DNA of 64,000 bases. Origin: Megalonaias nervosa (Eukaryota; Mollusca; Bivalvia; Unionida; Unionidae). The notes below the pieces were generated by a model, which worked only from the letters and a program-made list of their open reading frames with translations, was not told the origin of the DNA and did not search any database. A program made the position numbers and the translations under genes. Positions 10,330-20,195 of the stretch are shown piece after piece. The stretch spans positions 1 through 64,000 of the forward strand of contig JAECUM010027250.1 of NCBI GenBank assembly GCA_016617855.1. The letters are read 5' to 3'. Each line of letters opens with the position of its first letter. Position 1 is the stretch's first letter.

Positions 10330-12807
10330 TTGTCCGAACCACCCTAAAACTGCGCATTGCCCCACATCACCCAAGGCGCCCTAAGCATATGCGCACAGCC
10401 TTCAACATTGTCAATCTTCAGCAGTCCTCCATCCAGCTTGATTTCCAGAAGAGCCTAGATGAAAAAATGTCTACCAACGGACCTTTACATGGAAGTGCCT
10501 CCGAGAAATGGAACAAGCTCAGGGACATTATAAGAGAGACAGCTATGGCGACTCTGGGCACCAAGAAGCGAACCCATCAAGACTGGTTCGACGAGAACAA
10601 CGATGCCATTGAAGATCTGCTTGCCAGAAAAAATAAAGCATTCATGGACTGGCAGAATGACCCAAACTCCATCCCCAAAAAAGACCGCTTCAAATCCTAT
10701 CAAGCTGAGGCTCAGAGAGAAATCCGCAAGATGCATGACCAGTGGTGGGAAAGGAAAGCTAATGAAGTGCAACGCTATGCCGACACTAACAACTCCAAAG
10801 AGTTCTACAGTGCCATCAAGTCAATCTTCGGCCCTTCAAAGTCTGGTTCTGCCCCTTTGCTTGCTGCAGATGGCAGTACACTAATAAAGGACAAGGCTGG
10901 CATTAAGGACAGATGGAAAGAGCACTTTAGCCAGCTCCTAAACCTGCCCTCATCGGTTAGCCATTCTGCTCTTGAACAAATACTCCAACAGCCAACGCAT
11001 GACCAACTGAATGTTCCGCCAACGATAGAGGAGTTGAGGACAGCCATTAAACAAATGAACTGTGGCAGGGCACCTGGTAAGGATGGCATCCCAGCGGAGG
11101 TGTACAAGGCTCTCAGTGAACAGACTCTAGAGGCATTCCACGATGTGCTAACCAGCATCTGGACGGAAGAGGAGATGCCAGACGACCTCCGCGACGCATC
11201 AATTGTAACCATCTATAAGAATAAAGGCACACGTGCGGACTGCAATAACTATAGAGGCATCTCCCTACTCTCCATAGCTGGCAAAATACTTGCTCGCCTC
11301 ATTCTCAACAGACTTATCGCATCAGTGTCAGAAGATAACCTACCTGAGTCTCAATGTGGTTTTCGCCCAGACCGTAGCACTGCTGACATGATCTTCGCAG
11401 TAAGACAAGTCCAAGAGAAATGCCTTGAGCAGAACATGAATCTGTATGCCGTCTTCGTGGACCTGACGAAGGCATTCGACACAGTCAACAGAGACGCACT
11501 GTGGGTAATACTCAAGAAGCTTGGTTGTCCTCAGAAGTTTACCAACCTCATCCGGCTTTTCCATGATGACATGACTGGAGAGATTCTCTCAGACAGTGAA
11601 CCCTCTGAGAAATTCCCCATATCTAATGGTGTCAAACAGGGCTGTGTACTCGCTCCGGTGCTCTTCAACCTCTTCTTCACGCAGGTACTGCTCCACGCCA
11701 TCCGTGACCTTGACCTTGGTATCTACATTAGATATCGCCTGGATGGATCAGTGTTTGATCTCAGACGCCTAGCTGCTAAAACCAAGACGCTTGAAAGACT
11801 CATCACTGAAGCACTCTTTGCAGATGACTGTGCCCTCATGGCCCATGAAGAGATTCACCTACAGACAATTGTGGACAAGTTCTCTGAAGCCTCCAATCTG
11901 TTCGGACTCACAATTAGCCTAGGAAAGACAGAAGTCCTCTTCCAGCCTGCCCCAAACACTGTCTCTTCAAAACCCTGCATCACCATCGGCGACACGCAGC
12001 TGAAGAATGTGGACAGCTTCAAATACCTAGGCAGCATAATATCCAATGATGGCTCCCTGGACAAAGAGATCACTGCGAGGATCCAAAAAGCCAGCCAAGC
12101 ACTCGGACGACTTCAAACCAAGGTCTTGCAGCACAAGGATATACACTTGTCAACAAAGTTGAAGGTGTACAATGCAGTTGTCCTGACGTCTCTCTTGTAT
12201 GGCTGTGAAACGTGGACTGTATACCGAAGGCACATCAGTCGGTTGGAACAATTCCACCAGCGCTCCCTGAGAGCCATCATGAGGATCAAGTGGCAGGACC
12301 GAATCCCCAATCAGGAAGTCCTTGATAGAGCAAACACAACAAGCATCGAAGCCAAACTGATCCAGGCCCAGCTTCGTTGGACCGGCCATGTCATCCGCAT
12401 GGATCAAAACAGAATCCCAAAGCAACTGTTCTTTGGCGAGCTAGTCCAAGGCAACCGAAACCAAGGCCGCCCTCACAAGAGGTACAAAGACAACCTCAAG
12501 ACGCACATCAAATGGGCAGACCTTCAACCCCATCAGCTCGAGCTCGCTGCCTCAAACAGAAGTCACTGGCGAGCCCTGACCAGAAAAGCCAGTTCCACCT
12601 TCGAGGCTGACTGCCGCCAGCATCTTGCTGCAGCCCGTGAGAGACGTCACAGGGCTGCGTCTCAGCCACCCCCAAGTACCGGTGTCCCATGCCCCACCTG
12701 CAACCGCCTGTGTTCATCGGAATTTGGGCTCCGGAGCCACATACGCGTCCATCGTTGATGAGACTGCACAACATGTCTTCCTCGGCCCCCGAGAGACTAA
12801 CAAGAAG
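10330..12807 (+). mobile_element. 5'-truncated non-LTR retrotransposon (LINE)
   Basis: A 2.48-kb element bounded by a 10-bp direct repeat. It begins within the codons linking the endonuclease to the RT region: upstream of the ATG the frame reads 'WLVRTTLKLRIAP', a segment that normally closes the endonuclease domain. The endonuclease itself is gone, as expected from 5' truncation during target-primed reverse transcription. The 3' end carries a short hairpin, CTCGG-CCCC-CGAG (12781-12793), and 'ACTAACAAGAAG', without a long poly-A tail. It lies inside a decayed DIRS-like element, so it is the younger insertion. Confidence 0.8.
10389..12758 (+). CDS. LINE reverse transcriptase with C-terminal C2H2 zinc finger
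   Basis: A 789-residue uninterrupted frame. Residues about 270-310 hold the RT fingers ('NNYRGISLLSIAGKILARLI'). Residues 322-332 read 'QCGFRPDRSTA' and residues about 354-363 'FVDLTKAFDT' with the first catalytic Asp. 'SNGVKQGCVLAPVLFNLFF' follows near 415, and 'LFADDC' near 475 is the catalytic FADD box. 'LKNVDSFKYLGS' and 'GCETWTVYRRHISRLEQFHQ' belong to the thumb and post-RT region. 'RWTGHVIRMDQNRIPKQLFF' and 'GRPHKRYKDNLK' are typical of invertebrate endonuclease-reverse transcriptases. The last 23 residues form a classic C2H2 finger, C-x2-C-x12-H-x3-H. The ATG at 10389 is internal to the original protein; translation of the full element would start upstream. No stops or frameshifts suggest recent insertion, but lack of the endonuclease makes autonomous movement unlikely. 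Confidence 0.9.
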   Translation: MRTAFNIVNLQQSSIQLDFQKSLDEKMSTNGPLHGSASEKWNKLRDIIRETAMATLGTKKRTHQDWFDENNDAIEDLLARKNKAFMDWQNDPNSIPKKDRFKSYQAEAQREIRKMHDQWWERKANEVQRYADTNNSKEFYSAIKSIFGPSKSGSAPLLAADGSTLIKDKAGIKDRWKEHFSQLLNLPSSVSHSALEQILQQPTHDQLNVPPTIEELRTAIKQMNCGRAPGKDGIPAEVYKALSEQTLEAFHDVLTSIWTEEEMPDDLRDASIVTIYKNKGTRADCNNYRGISLLSIAGKILARLILNRLIASVSEDNLPESQCGFRPDRSTADMIFAVRQVQEKCLEQNMNLYAVFVDLTKAFDTVNRDALWVILKKLGCPQKFTNLIRLFHDDMTGEILSDSEPSEKFPISNGVKQGCVLAPVLFNLFFTQVLLHAIRDLDLGIYIRYRLDGSVFDLRRLAAKTKTLERLITEALFADDCALMAHEEIHLQTIVDKFSEASNLFGLTISLGKTEVLFQPAPNTVSSKPCITIGDTQLKNVDSFKYLGSIISNDGSLDKEITARIQKASQALGRLQTKVLQHKDIHLSTKLKVYNAVVLTSLLYGCETWTVYRRHISRLEQFHQRSLRAIMRIKWQDRIPNQEVLDRANTTSIEAKLIQAQLRWTGHVIRMDQNRIPKQLFFGELVQGNRNQGRPHKRYKDNLKTHIKWADLQPHQLELAASNRSHWRALTRKASSTFEADCRQHLAAARERRHRAASQPPPSTGVPCPTCNRLCSSEFGLRSHIRVHR

Positions 12808-12817
12808 GATGCATGGC
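12808..12817 (+). repeat. Target-site duplication of LINE, right
   Basis: GATGCATGGC, identical to 10320-10329. DIRS-like sequence resumes immediately after it. Confidence 0.65.
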
Positions 12818-13983
12818 CCAATTAATCACCTTGGCAACGTGGGCCAATGATTCTCACATGACCACTACTTGCTTTTCCAGTGAGTCAAAAATTGCTTATG
12901 AACCTCCACTCTCAGCTGGACAGGTGGCCCAGTTGTTGGTTGGAAAGCTGGTTTGGTAACATCCTGCCTGGTCCATATGGCAAAATGGATGGAAGCTTCC
13001 TGATACCTGCATTGCTTTGCATACCAAGGTGCAGCAAGCTGGTATACATCATGGGTTGCTGAAGTGACTGATTCTGGTTCGCTGGACTGACTGGTCATCT
13101 GTCAGAAAGGCATTATATAGCCTGGACCGAAGGCAAAACAGATAATCCACTTCTAATGTACCCAGACTTACATGCTCTAAGACCATGCTTAGCCATGCAT
13201 GGGTGCCTTGTACCGACTGAGCTGCTGAAATAAGGAGGACACTCTCTACAACTCACTGCTGGAGGTTATTGCATATTCCAAAATCCAAGCCTTGACCTGT
13301 CTCTACAATTTTTTCTGCAAAACCATTTACTTTACCAAATTTGTTCTGACCATTTCACACATACACCTAAGTTAAAAGTGTACGAAAACTTTGTGCAAGT
13401 ACAACACATATCATGTGTATATATCACATGTTAACATTTCCCTTGTTTCATCTGAAACAACAAGAACTACAAGAAAACAATCAGAAATAATATCTTGAAA
13501 TATATTGCATATAACAAAAACTACAATGGAAGAACATTTTCTGCAAAAAAGACACCAATCATGCATGTGTTCGTTGACTCTGGCACATAATGTGGTCAGT
13601 TTAATATCAAACTACAATAACAACCAAATATCAGAAATAGCAATCCAAAAGTTTTCACGTGGAGCAATAACAACTGCAGTTTGTGCAAGCGACAGATATA
13701 CCTGTCCTTATCAACTAAAAATCTTGTATTCAGCTCATTTCATTGTCATTTTTATCTGAAAATAATAACTTGAAAATAACAACCTGAAAGTGTTCAGATA
13801 TAACATCAGCCACACTTGTAACTCAAATAAAAATATACACATTGTGTATAAATAAATAAGTAACAATGAGCAGCAGTGATACTGCAGTCAGAAAAACAAT
13901 GAAGTCCATGATTGCAAAAATTTCACATAAATGTCAATAAATTTAACAAAATAATGATTGCAAATAGTAGTAAATACATTTAC
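12818..13983. other. Remainder of DIRS-like copy A and unassigned DNA
   Basis: About 12818-13250 lines up with DIRS copy C near 36040-36250, for example in the 'GCCCA...CAATTGA/CAATTAATC' area after the LINE. From about 13250 to 13983 the DNA is AT-rich and unassigned. No gene is seen. Confidence 0.4.
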
Positions 13984-14190
13984 ATTCAATACCATACCAA
14001 TTTTGTCAATGGATGGTCAGTAATTAACAATAACCTAGATTCAGTACCATACCAATTTTGTCAATGGATGGTCAGTAATTAACAAGAATAACCTAGATTC
14101 AGTACCATACCAATTTTGTCCATGGCTGGTCAGTAATTAACAAAAATAACCTAGATTCAGTACCATATCAATTTTGTCAATGGATGTATG
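13984..14190 (+). repeat. Minisatellite, ~57-bp unit, 3.6 copies
   Basis: The unit contains 'ATTCAGTACCATACCAATTT', then 'TGTCAATGGATGGTCAG' and 'TAATTAACAAxAATAACCTAG'. Copies differ mainly by small indels in the A-rich joint. Confidence 0.85.
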
Positions 14191-14194
14191 TCAT

Positions 14195-14395
14195 TTCAGC
14201 ATGAGCCAAGACCAGATAACCAACCATAGCTGCCTGGCAGCAGTGAGTGGAGGTGAAAACAAGGGTTGATACGAGTTTCTTCACTTTATCTGTATGGAAT
14301 ATATAGACAGGAAAGATTAATTTTTTGTCTTTCCACAACAGCTGAATTAGTGATTATTGTGATAAGGGAATGTATTCAAAGGAGAATTTCGTTTT
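14195..14395 (-). repeat. DIRS-like terminal repeat, right end of copy A
   Basis: It shares 'ATATAGACAG', a pyrimidine-rich 'GTCTTTCCA' stretch and 'GGAATGTATTCAAAGGA' with the right ends of the other copies (25990-26110, 37480-37690, 63370-63595). It is the inverse of the left-end sequence seen at 34495-34610 and 60815-60905. Confidence 0.6.
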
Positions 14396-16385
14396 TTGAA
14401 CAAAATTTTCAAATTTCAAATCTTTACATCTTCAGTACTACCTGCTTAATACAGTGATATCTATGTCAAAATATTTGTTTTTCCTGTGTTAAAGATGTAT
14501 ATTGTAAGCTTGTGTGTGTTAAACAAGGTATACGCTGTATGTCAGCTCATCTTTGAGTTAACATTCTGTATTCAATCTGCTTATATTTGTATGTAAAGAT
14601 ATCCATTAAAGATTAAATGAAACCAATCATCTTTTTGACACAGATGAAGACTTTAACCAGTATTCTAAACATGTAATTTGTTAACAAACAACAGACAAAA
14701 AGAATCTGCTGGAGTAACTTTATTTAGTACATGTTAATTCACTTGATACAAACTAATAACTCACTCATTGTACAGAACTTGGTACAAACTCACTTCTATT
14801 TACAGAACTTGGCAACATGGGAAATAATCGTTGGAAGAATAAATTACTTCTCAGGCAAGCGAAAAAAAAAAGATCAGCATAGATAAAGTAATAATTTAAC
14901 AACTAAAAGCATTGTACTTATCAAACTGTACAAATTGTATTGCAAAACCTGTACAAATTGTACTTCACAAGCTGTACAAATTATGTACAATTAAATCTCA
15001 CTGCAATCATAACATTTGTCAGTTGCATGACTTGTTATAATGAATAAGGCAAATCATTTTCAATCATTGTTAACATGTTTCCAAAGCTCGTTGTTTTTAC
15101 CAAGACTGATCTTTTTTACCTTTATCTTATTACAACCAGACACTCTTACTGTCCTATTTATTCATTTCAAAAATTATTTTGCTTTTAAAGTTTAGTTCAC
15201 TCTGGGTGGTTTCTAATATCAGCTGAACTACATGTTTTAAATTAATACCCAAATAAAAAGTACCTGTTTCAAAATTTTAAAGAAATCTATGAAATGTTTT
15301 TTGTCCATACTCTAAACTTCTATTCAATTTTACAGTGTATTATTTGTTTTGAAATTAAATATAAATCCCTAAAATAGACCACTTTTTTATATTCCAGACA
15401 TATTATCCAGATATCTGTCCCATGGACAGTAATTCTCATGCAAACATTGTATAACTGATAAAACTTTGCATTAAGATACCTCTAAGTCAAACAAGGGCCA
15501 CAATTCAATCAAATTTTGAAGAAAACTGGTGATAACCAAAATTGACCTAGGTTTTCTTAATACTGAATCATTCATCACACCATGGTCCCAACAGCTATTC
15601 TCATGCAAACATTATATAACTGATAAAACTTTGCATTAAGATGTATGAGTAAATCTCTATGTCAAACAAGGGCCATAACTCAATCAAATTTAGAAGGAAA
15701 ATGGTGATAATCAAACTAGACCTAGATTTTCTTAATACTGAATCATTCATCACACCATGGTCCCAATAGTTTAACCATTTAATTGGTTGGATATTCCCAC
15801 CCATTAAAATAAATGGAAGAAAATTAAGTCAACTATAAAAGAAATCTTTCCATGCATACACACTCTTTAGACATCTAAATGCAATTCCTGGTCAGCTCTT
15901 TCTGATATGTACATTAATCTATGAATAAAAAAAAGTCTTTATAAAAACTATGGGGCTTCGGAAAGTATTAAATAAATACAAATTTCTTTTTAAAAATCCC
16001 GATTATTAGATTTCCTTTAGACAATCATATTTTGTCTTAAATTAATAACAAAGACAAAGCAATTATGAGTGACATAAAATGGGCACGTTCTGGAGATGGA
16101 ATATCTTCATTGTATCAAAAGAAACATTGTTAACTGTCTCAAATCATATTAAATTTGGTATTTATATATAGAGTGGACATTTTCAAAGAATTACAAATGT
16201 TCAGCTGGATATCTTTTGCCAGCATGCACAAAAAAATGACACATGAATCTCATAAAAACATATGTCTGCATGACTTGTCATTTTCAATATTAAACTTTAA
16301 AAAGAGTCTACAAACAATATGTAACAGAACTACTATCTGCTCAAAAAAGAGCTGGAAAATCTTCAACAGCACTGAATAAGTTAAA
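14396..16385. other. Sequence downstream of the host gene
   Basis: AT-rich DNA containing one direct duplication (15432-15766). It has no exon-like structure. It could include extended 3' UTR of the host gene if distal polyadenylation sites are used, but nothing seen here decides that. Confidence 0.4.
15432..15766 (+). repeat. Tandem duplication, ~167-bp unit, two copies
   Basis: Units 15432-15596 and 15597-15766 share 'ATTCTCATGCAAACATT', 'CTGATAAAACTTTGCATTAA', 'CAAACAAGGGCCA' and 'CTGAATCATTCATCACACCA'. The second copy has a small insertion near 15640. Confidence 0.85.
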
Positions 16386-16771
16386 AATCAAGCTGGGCAA
16401 ATAAAATATTCTTTAACTTCTTTAGAATTGAATGCAGAATATGACTATACAATTAAAATCTCTATTTCAGGCAAATAAAAAAGTGGAAGAAATTTCCAGC
16501 CCCTGTAAGATATAAAGTCCTAATCAAAACAATAGAATCTGCGCACCTGATTTTCCGGTGTAATATTATAACCAACTATATCACAGATACTGCAAAAATT
16601 ATTTTTACAAGTAAAATCATTTATTTTGGCATCTATAAAATAAGGCACCATTTCATACACGGCACATAAATGAATATTCAGACGCTAATGTCAAATAAAA
16701 AACAACCACAACAACAGCTAACTTCTGGCTCGGAAAGTACAAGATTAATTAATATCTAAGAAGGGCTAATG
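16386..16771 (-). other. Proximal 3' UTR of the EF-hand gene
   Basis: On the minus strand this follows the stop codon at 16772-16774. It is AT-rich and lacks coding features. A canonical poly-A signal lies at 16620-16625, about 150 bases after the stop, so the shortest UTR would end around 16600. Confidence 0.5.
16620..16625 (-). terminator. Polyadenylation signal AATAAA
   Basis: AATAAA on the minus strand, about 147 bases after the stop codon of the host gene. It is the first canonical hexamer downstream of the stop. Other AATAAA motifs occur in this AT-rich DNA, so site choice is inferred. Confidence 0.5.
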
Positions 16772-16850
16772 TCATCTGGAGTCTCCCCACGTGAAAGGAG
16801 GTGTTTCAGGCTTGACTTCAACTGGCTTGTCTTCTATTATTCGTGGCAAA
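16772..16850 (-). CDS. Host gene, terminal coding exon
   Basis: The acceptor is 'TTTTGTTTCAG' before TTTGCCACG. It completes the split Thr codon from the previous exon and reads 'LPRIIEDKPVEVKPE', then 'TPPFTWGDSR' and TGA. The tail is proline- and charge-rich, probably disordered. Confidence 0.85.
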
Positions 16851-19800
16851 CTGAAACAAAAGAAAAACATTATTTGTTACTCATATGCGGCTGTAATAGG
16901 CCTTCTGATAGGTCTAATGTACAAACTCTTGGCTGAGAAATGACAATTAGGGTTGTATATATTCATGTCAGTGTAATGCACTTCTGATTTGATTGGTATG
17001 CAGTGACACTGATGATTACCAGATATACGCTTATCAGTCAAGTTGCACTGCAAACTGTATAGACCCAGATCTGCTACCACATAAACTGCTGGTAGATCCA
17101 GGTCTGTTCCGTTTGTTGGGAGTAATCAGTGGAACAAACAACAGAGATCCTGATGTGCTGGAACATTATGTGATGGTAGATTAGGGTTGATGTTATTTGC
17201 ATCAACTTTTGTATGCGAGTATATACAGTACATTATCATTAATGTCTGGACAAAATATTGTACAATGTGTTAAAATGGAGCTGCAAATTTTGAACTGACT
17301 TTACTGTTAAAAATACTGCATATATACTCCCTTGTTGGTTGAGTACAACTCCAACTAGCATAGATCTTCATCTACTGCCACATAATGGACTGGCATATCA
17401 AGGTCTATATTGTTGGATCCGCCAATTATTTCCAACAAACTGCAAAGACCCAGAGCTTCTGGTACATGATGCAATGGCAGATCTGTGCAGTTTGCAGTTA
17501 GACTTGACTTTTAAGCAAGTACATATGGTATCTGTTATACAAGCTCTTCTAATGTTTCAGCCAAAGAAAACCACCATTTGTGTTTTAAAATCCAAAAATA
17601 CAAGACAGTTGGATGCTAATCAAGATGACCAAGCTGAACAGTCACTGATTACAAAAACTAATTACTATGACAGTTTTCTCATTCAACTTGTGAAATGTTT
17701 TTGGAAAAATGTATATTTTTACATAGGTAAGGGTCCAAGCAATCCAAAATTACTTAAAAATTATGTGCTACACTTAGCTAAATATCTATCCTCATTTTAA
17801 TAAACTGTCACCAACTGTCCATAAAATAATAACTGAATGAATATTTAAAAATTCATCAAATTTGCTAAAGATAAATATCACAGATTCTTCTTATCAGATA
17901 GATAAAATGAAATGTGTGTTAATCAGTGAACATTTTCACAATGGCAGTTATTAAGCTCATGTTGAAATTGCTACACAAACATTCAGAGAGGCCAACAGGT
18001 CATGAATTGTTGGTGATTTCCCCAGACATCGTATACTTTTTTTTCACTGACTTTAATTTTAATTCAAAGTACAGACAGTGGGAATTATAAACAGTGTATA
18101 ACAACTTAAATTTTCTATTAAGCAGTAAGAGAATGAATTTGCTATCAAGTCATTTTATGTGCAATTTTACACAGCATTATCAATCCTATGGCAGTAAAAT
18201 TTAACATTGTATCAACGATGTAATAATGTAATGATCATTTTGAACTGTACAGGGAACACTGATTTTACAAAAAAAGACATCCATAACCAGTTAAGTCAGG
18301 AAATCCTATCATTCCAAGGTGTAAACTTAGGCATTCAAGTTCCAGTTGAACACAGCAAAATGATACTGAAGATATGCAAATTAAATTTTAATGCCAAATC
18401 TTAATTCTGAGGCTGCAGATTATGACATTACAAATAGAGCTGGAAACCCTTAGGCTAGTACTTCCAGATCCAACTTTAAGCATGCAGCAACAATATTTTG
18501 AGGTTTCAGTTAAATAAGTGACCGATATAGCTTTATGACTTTTCAAGCAACTTAAAAGACAGCATCTTCACATTGATGATGTCATGGATATTCTTGCTGC
18601 TAGAAAACTGAAATATATCTCACCACTCACAAACAAGGGAACAAAGTGTGATTTTATTATGCATTTGTTTGTTTTTAAAAATTAAGTTTACTTAAATGTT
18701 AGTTTTACTATATTTTGGGTGAAAATTGAGTTCATAAACAGTCCAAAATAAAAACTTAAATTTTTAAATACTTCTTTATATTTCTTTCAAATAAATCACA
18801 AGATAAAACAATAAAATTTTTTTCAATATTTTCAATGGAATACTTTTTGTATAATGTTTAGTCAAAAAATGCTATTTCCCCTTTCCTTTCATCAGCAAAT
18901 ATTCTGAAGTGAAATCCCTGATATACAGTAAACTCTGCTTGTTTCTTTGAAATAAAAATAATCAACTTCATTATTCTGGAACTTGGAATTTATTTTCAAG
19001 ACTAACTATCTGGTACATGTCATATTCTGTTTTTTGGGGGAGGAGAGAGGCAAAAATTCTGAATGCCAATGGCTTGCTACTTGCATGACTGGTTTTGTTT
19101 TTGCACCAATGAAGACCTCAGCTCCAAAGTATTCCTTGAGGACCAGTCATTATCAATGTTATAAGAGCACTTGCATTCTTTAATTGCTTAATCAGAAATA
19201 TCATGGATGACAACACTTACACCATTCTGGACAAATATCCTAATTAAAGACTTGTGAAAACAAAGGTTTTTCTGATGTATGCCAATGAACCAACCAATCA
19301 GTCCGAATGGAGCACTAAATTCTTACGTGGCATATTTATTAAGTAGTTCATTCCTCTCCTTTGTGAGATCTTTGGGATTGATTCGGCCCTCAAGAAGATC
19401 CTGTGCCTGTTGACGCATCTGGAACACCGACTCCTTGCGTAGTGGGAACCCAATAGGGTTCACATCTCGCTGCCTGCTGGCCCCTGATGGCTTGCGTAGG
19501 AGATGGTCATATTTATCATCGGACATGTCAAGTGGGTTACATACAATATTTTCGTGCATTGACAAGAACAGTGGCACATAGCATAGGTAATCCAGGAACG
19601 AGATCTGAAATAGTGAAATACAATTTGTAAGTGAATAACTTAACAATTCATCTTTTTTTTACAGTGAACCAATCATTGTAATACATACTAAACCATCCCT
19701 AAAAGGGGATATTTCAGACTGTCCATTCCTTAACCAGAATGTAATCAAGCATTACATAGCTCAACTCTCCAAAGCTTTCATTGGTCTCCAGCATCCATTA

Positions 19801-20139
19801 TAAACATTAATTACCATGCAAAAATTAAATTCAGGATAAAGTGAATTTATGAAAATGAAGTGTTGTCCCCTTTTAAATTTTTTATCTTTACATCTTTAGA
19901 ACTTCGATTTTAAATCAGAACTATATAGTCAGTATTGTGCTGATGTGCCAATGAAGCACAAACATACATACATAATAGGCACAGAAAAGTGATAATTCAG
20001 GTTGTTCATTAAAAAAAATTAACTACAATATATTAAACTAAGCGTAAGCAGAATATAACTCTTGACCTCGTGTAAAATTGTTCCCATGGCAATATATATT
20101 AGTCTGTATTTGAAAATATTATTTACAATAACATCATTG

Positions 20140-20195
<56 letters not shown>

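Larger units (their letters stand above)
5430..14395 (-). mobile_element. DIRS-like retroelement relic, copy A, with two nested insertions
   Basis: The left edge has a motif of the type 'GAATACTTACC' (5437 onward). The right edge, around 14360-14395, has the inverse, 'GGGAATGTATTCAAAGGAGAA'-like sequence. The same pair flanks copies B, C and D, giving inverted terminal repeats as in DIRS1-type elements. Minus-strand relics inside resemble the RT connection region, RNase H region and tyrosine-recombinase N-terminus of DIRS elements. Two later insertions split it: 6653-8797 and 10330-12807. Sequence on either side of the LINE lines up with uninterrupted copy C near 36000-36100. All frames are broken, so the element is inactive. 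Assignment to DIRS rests on protein-motif resemblance and the terminal repeats. Confidence 0.55.
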
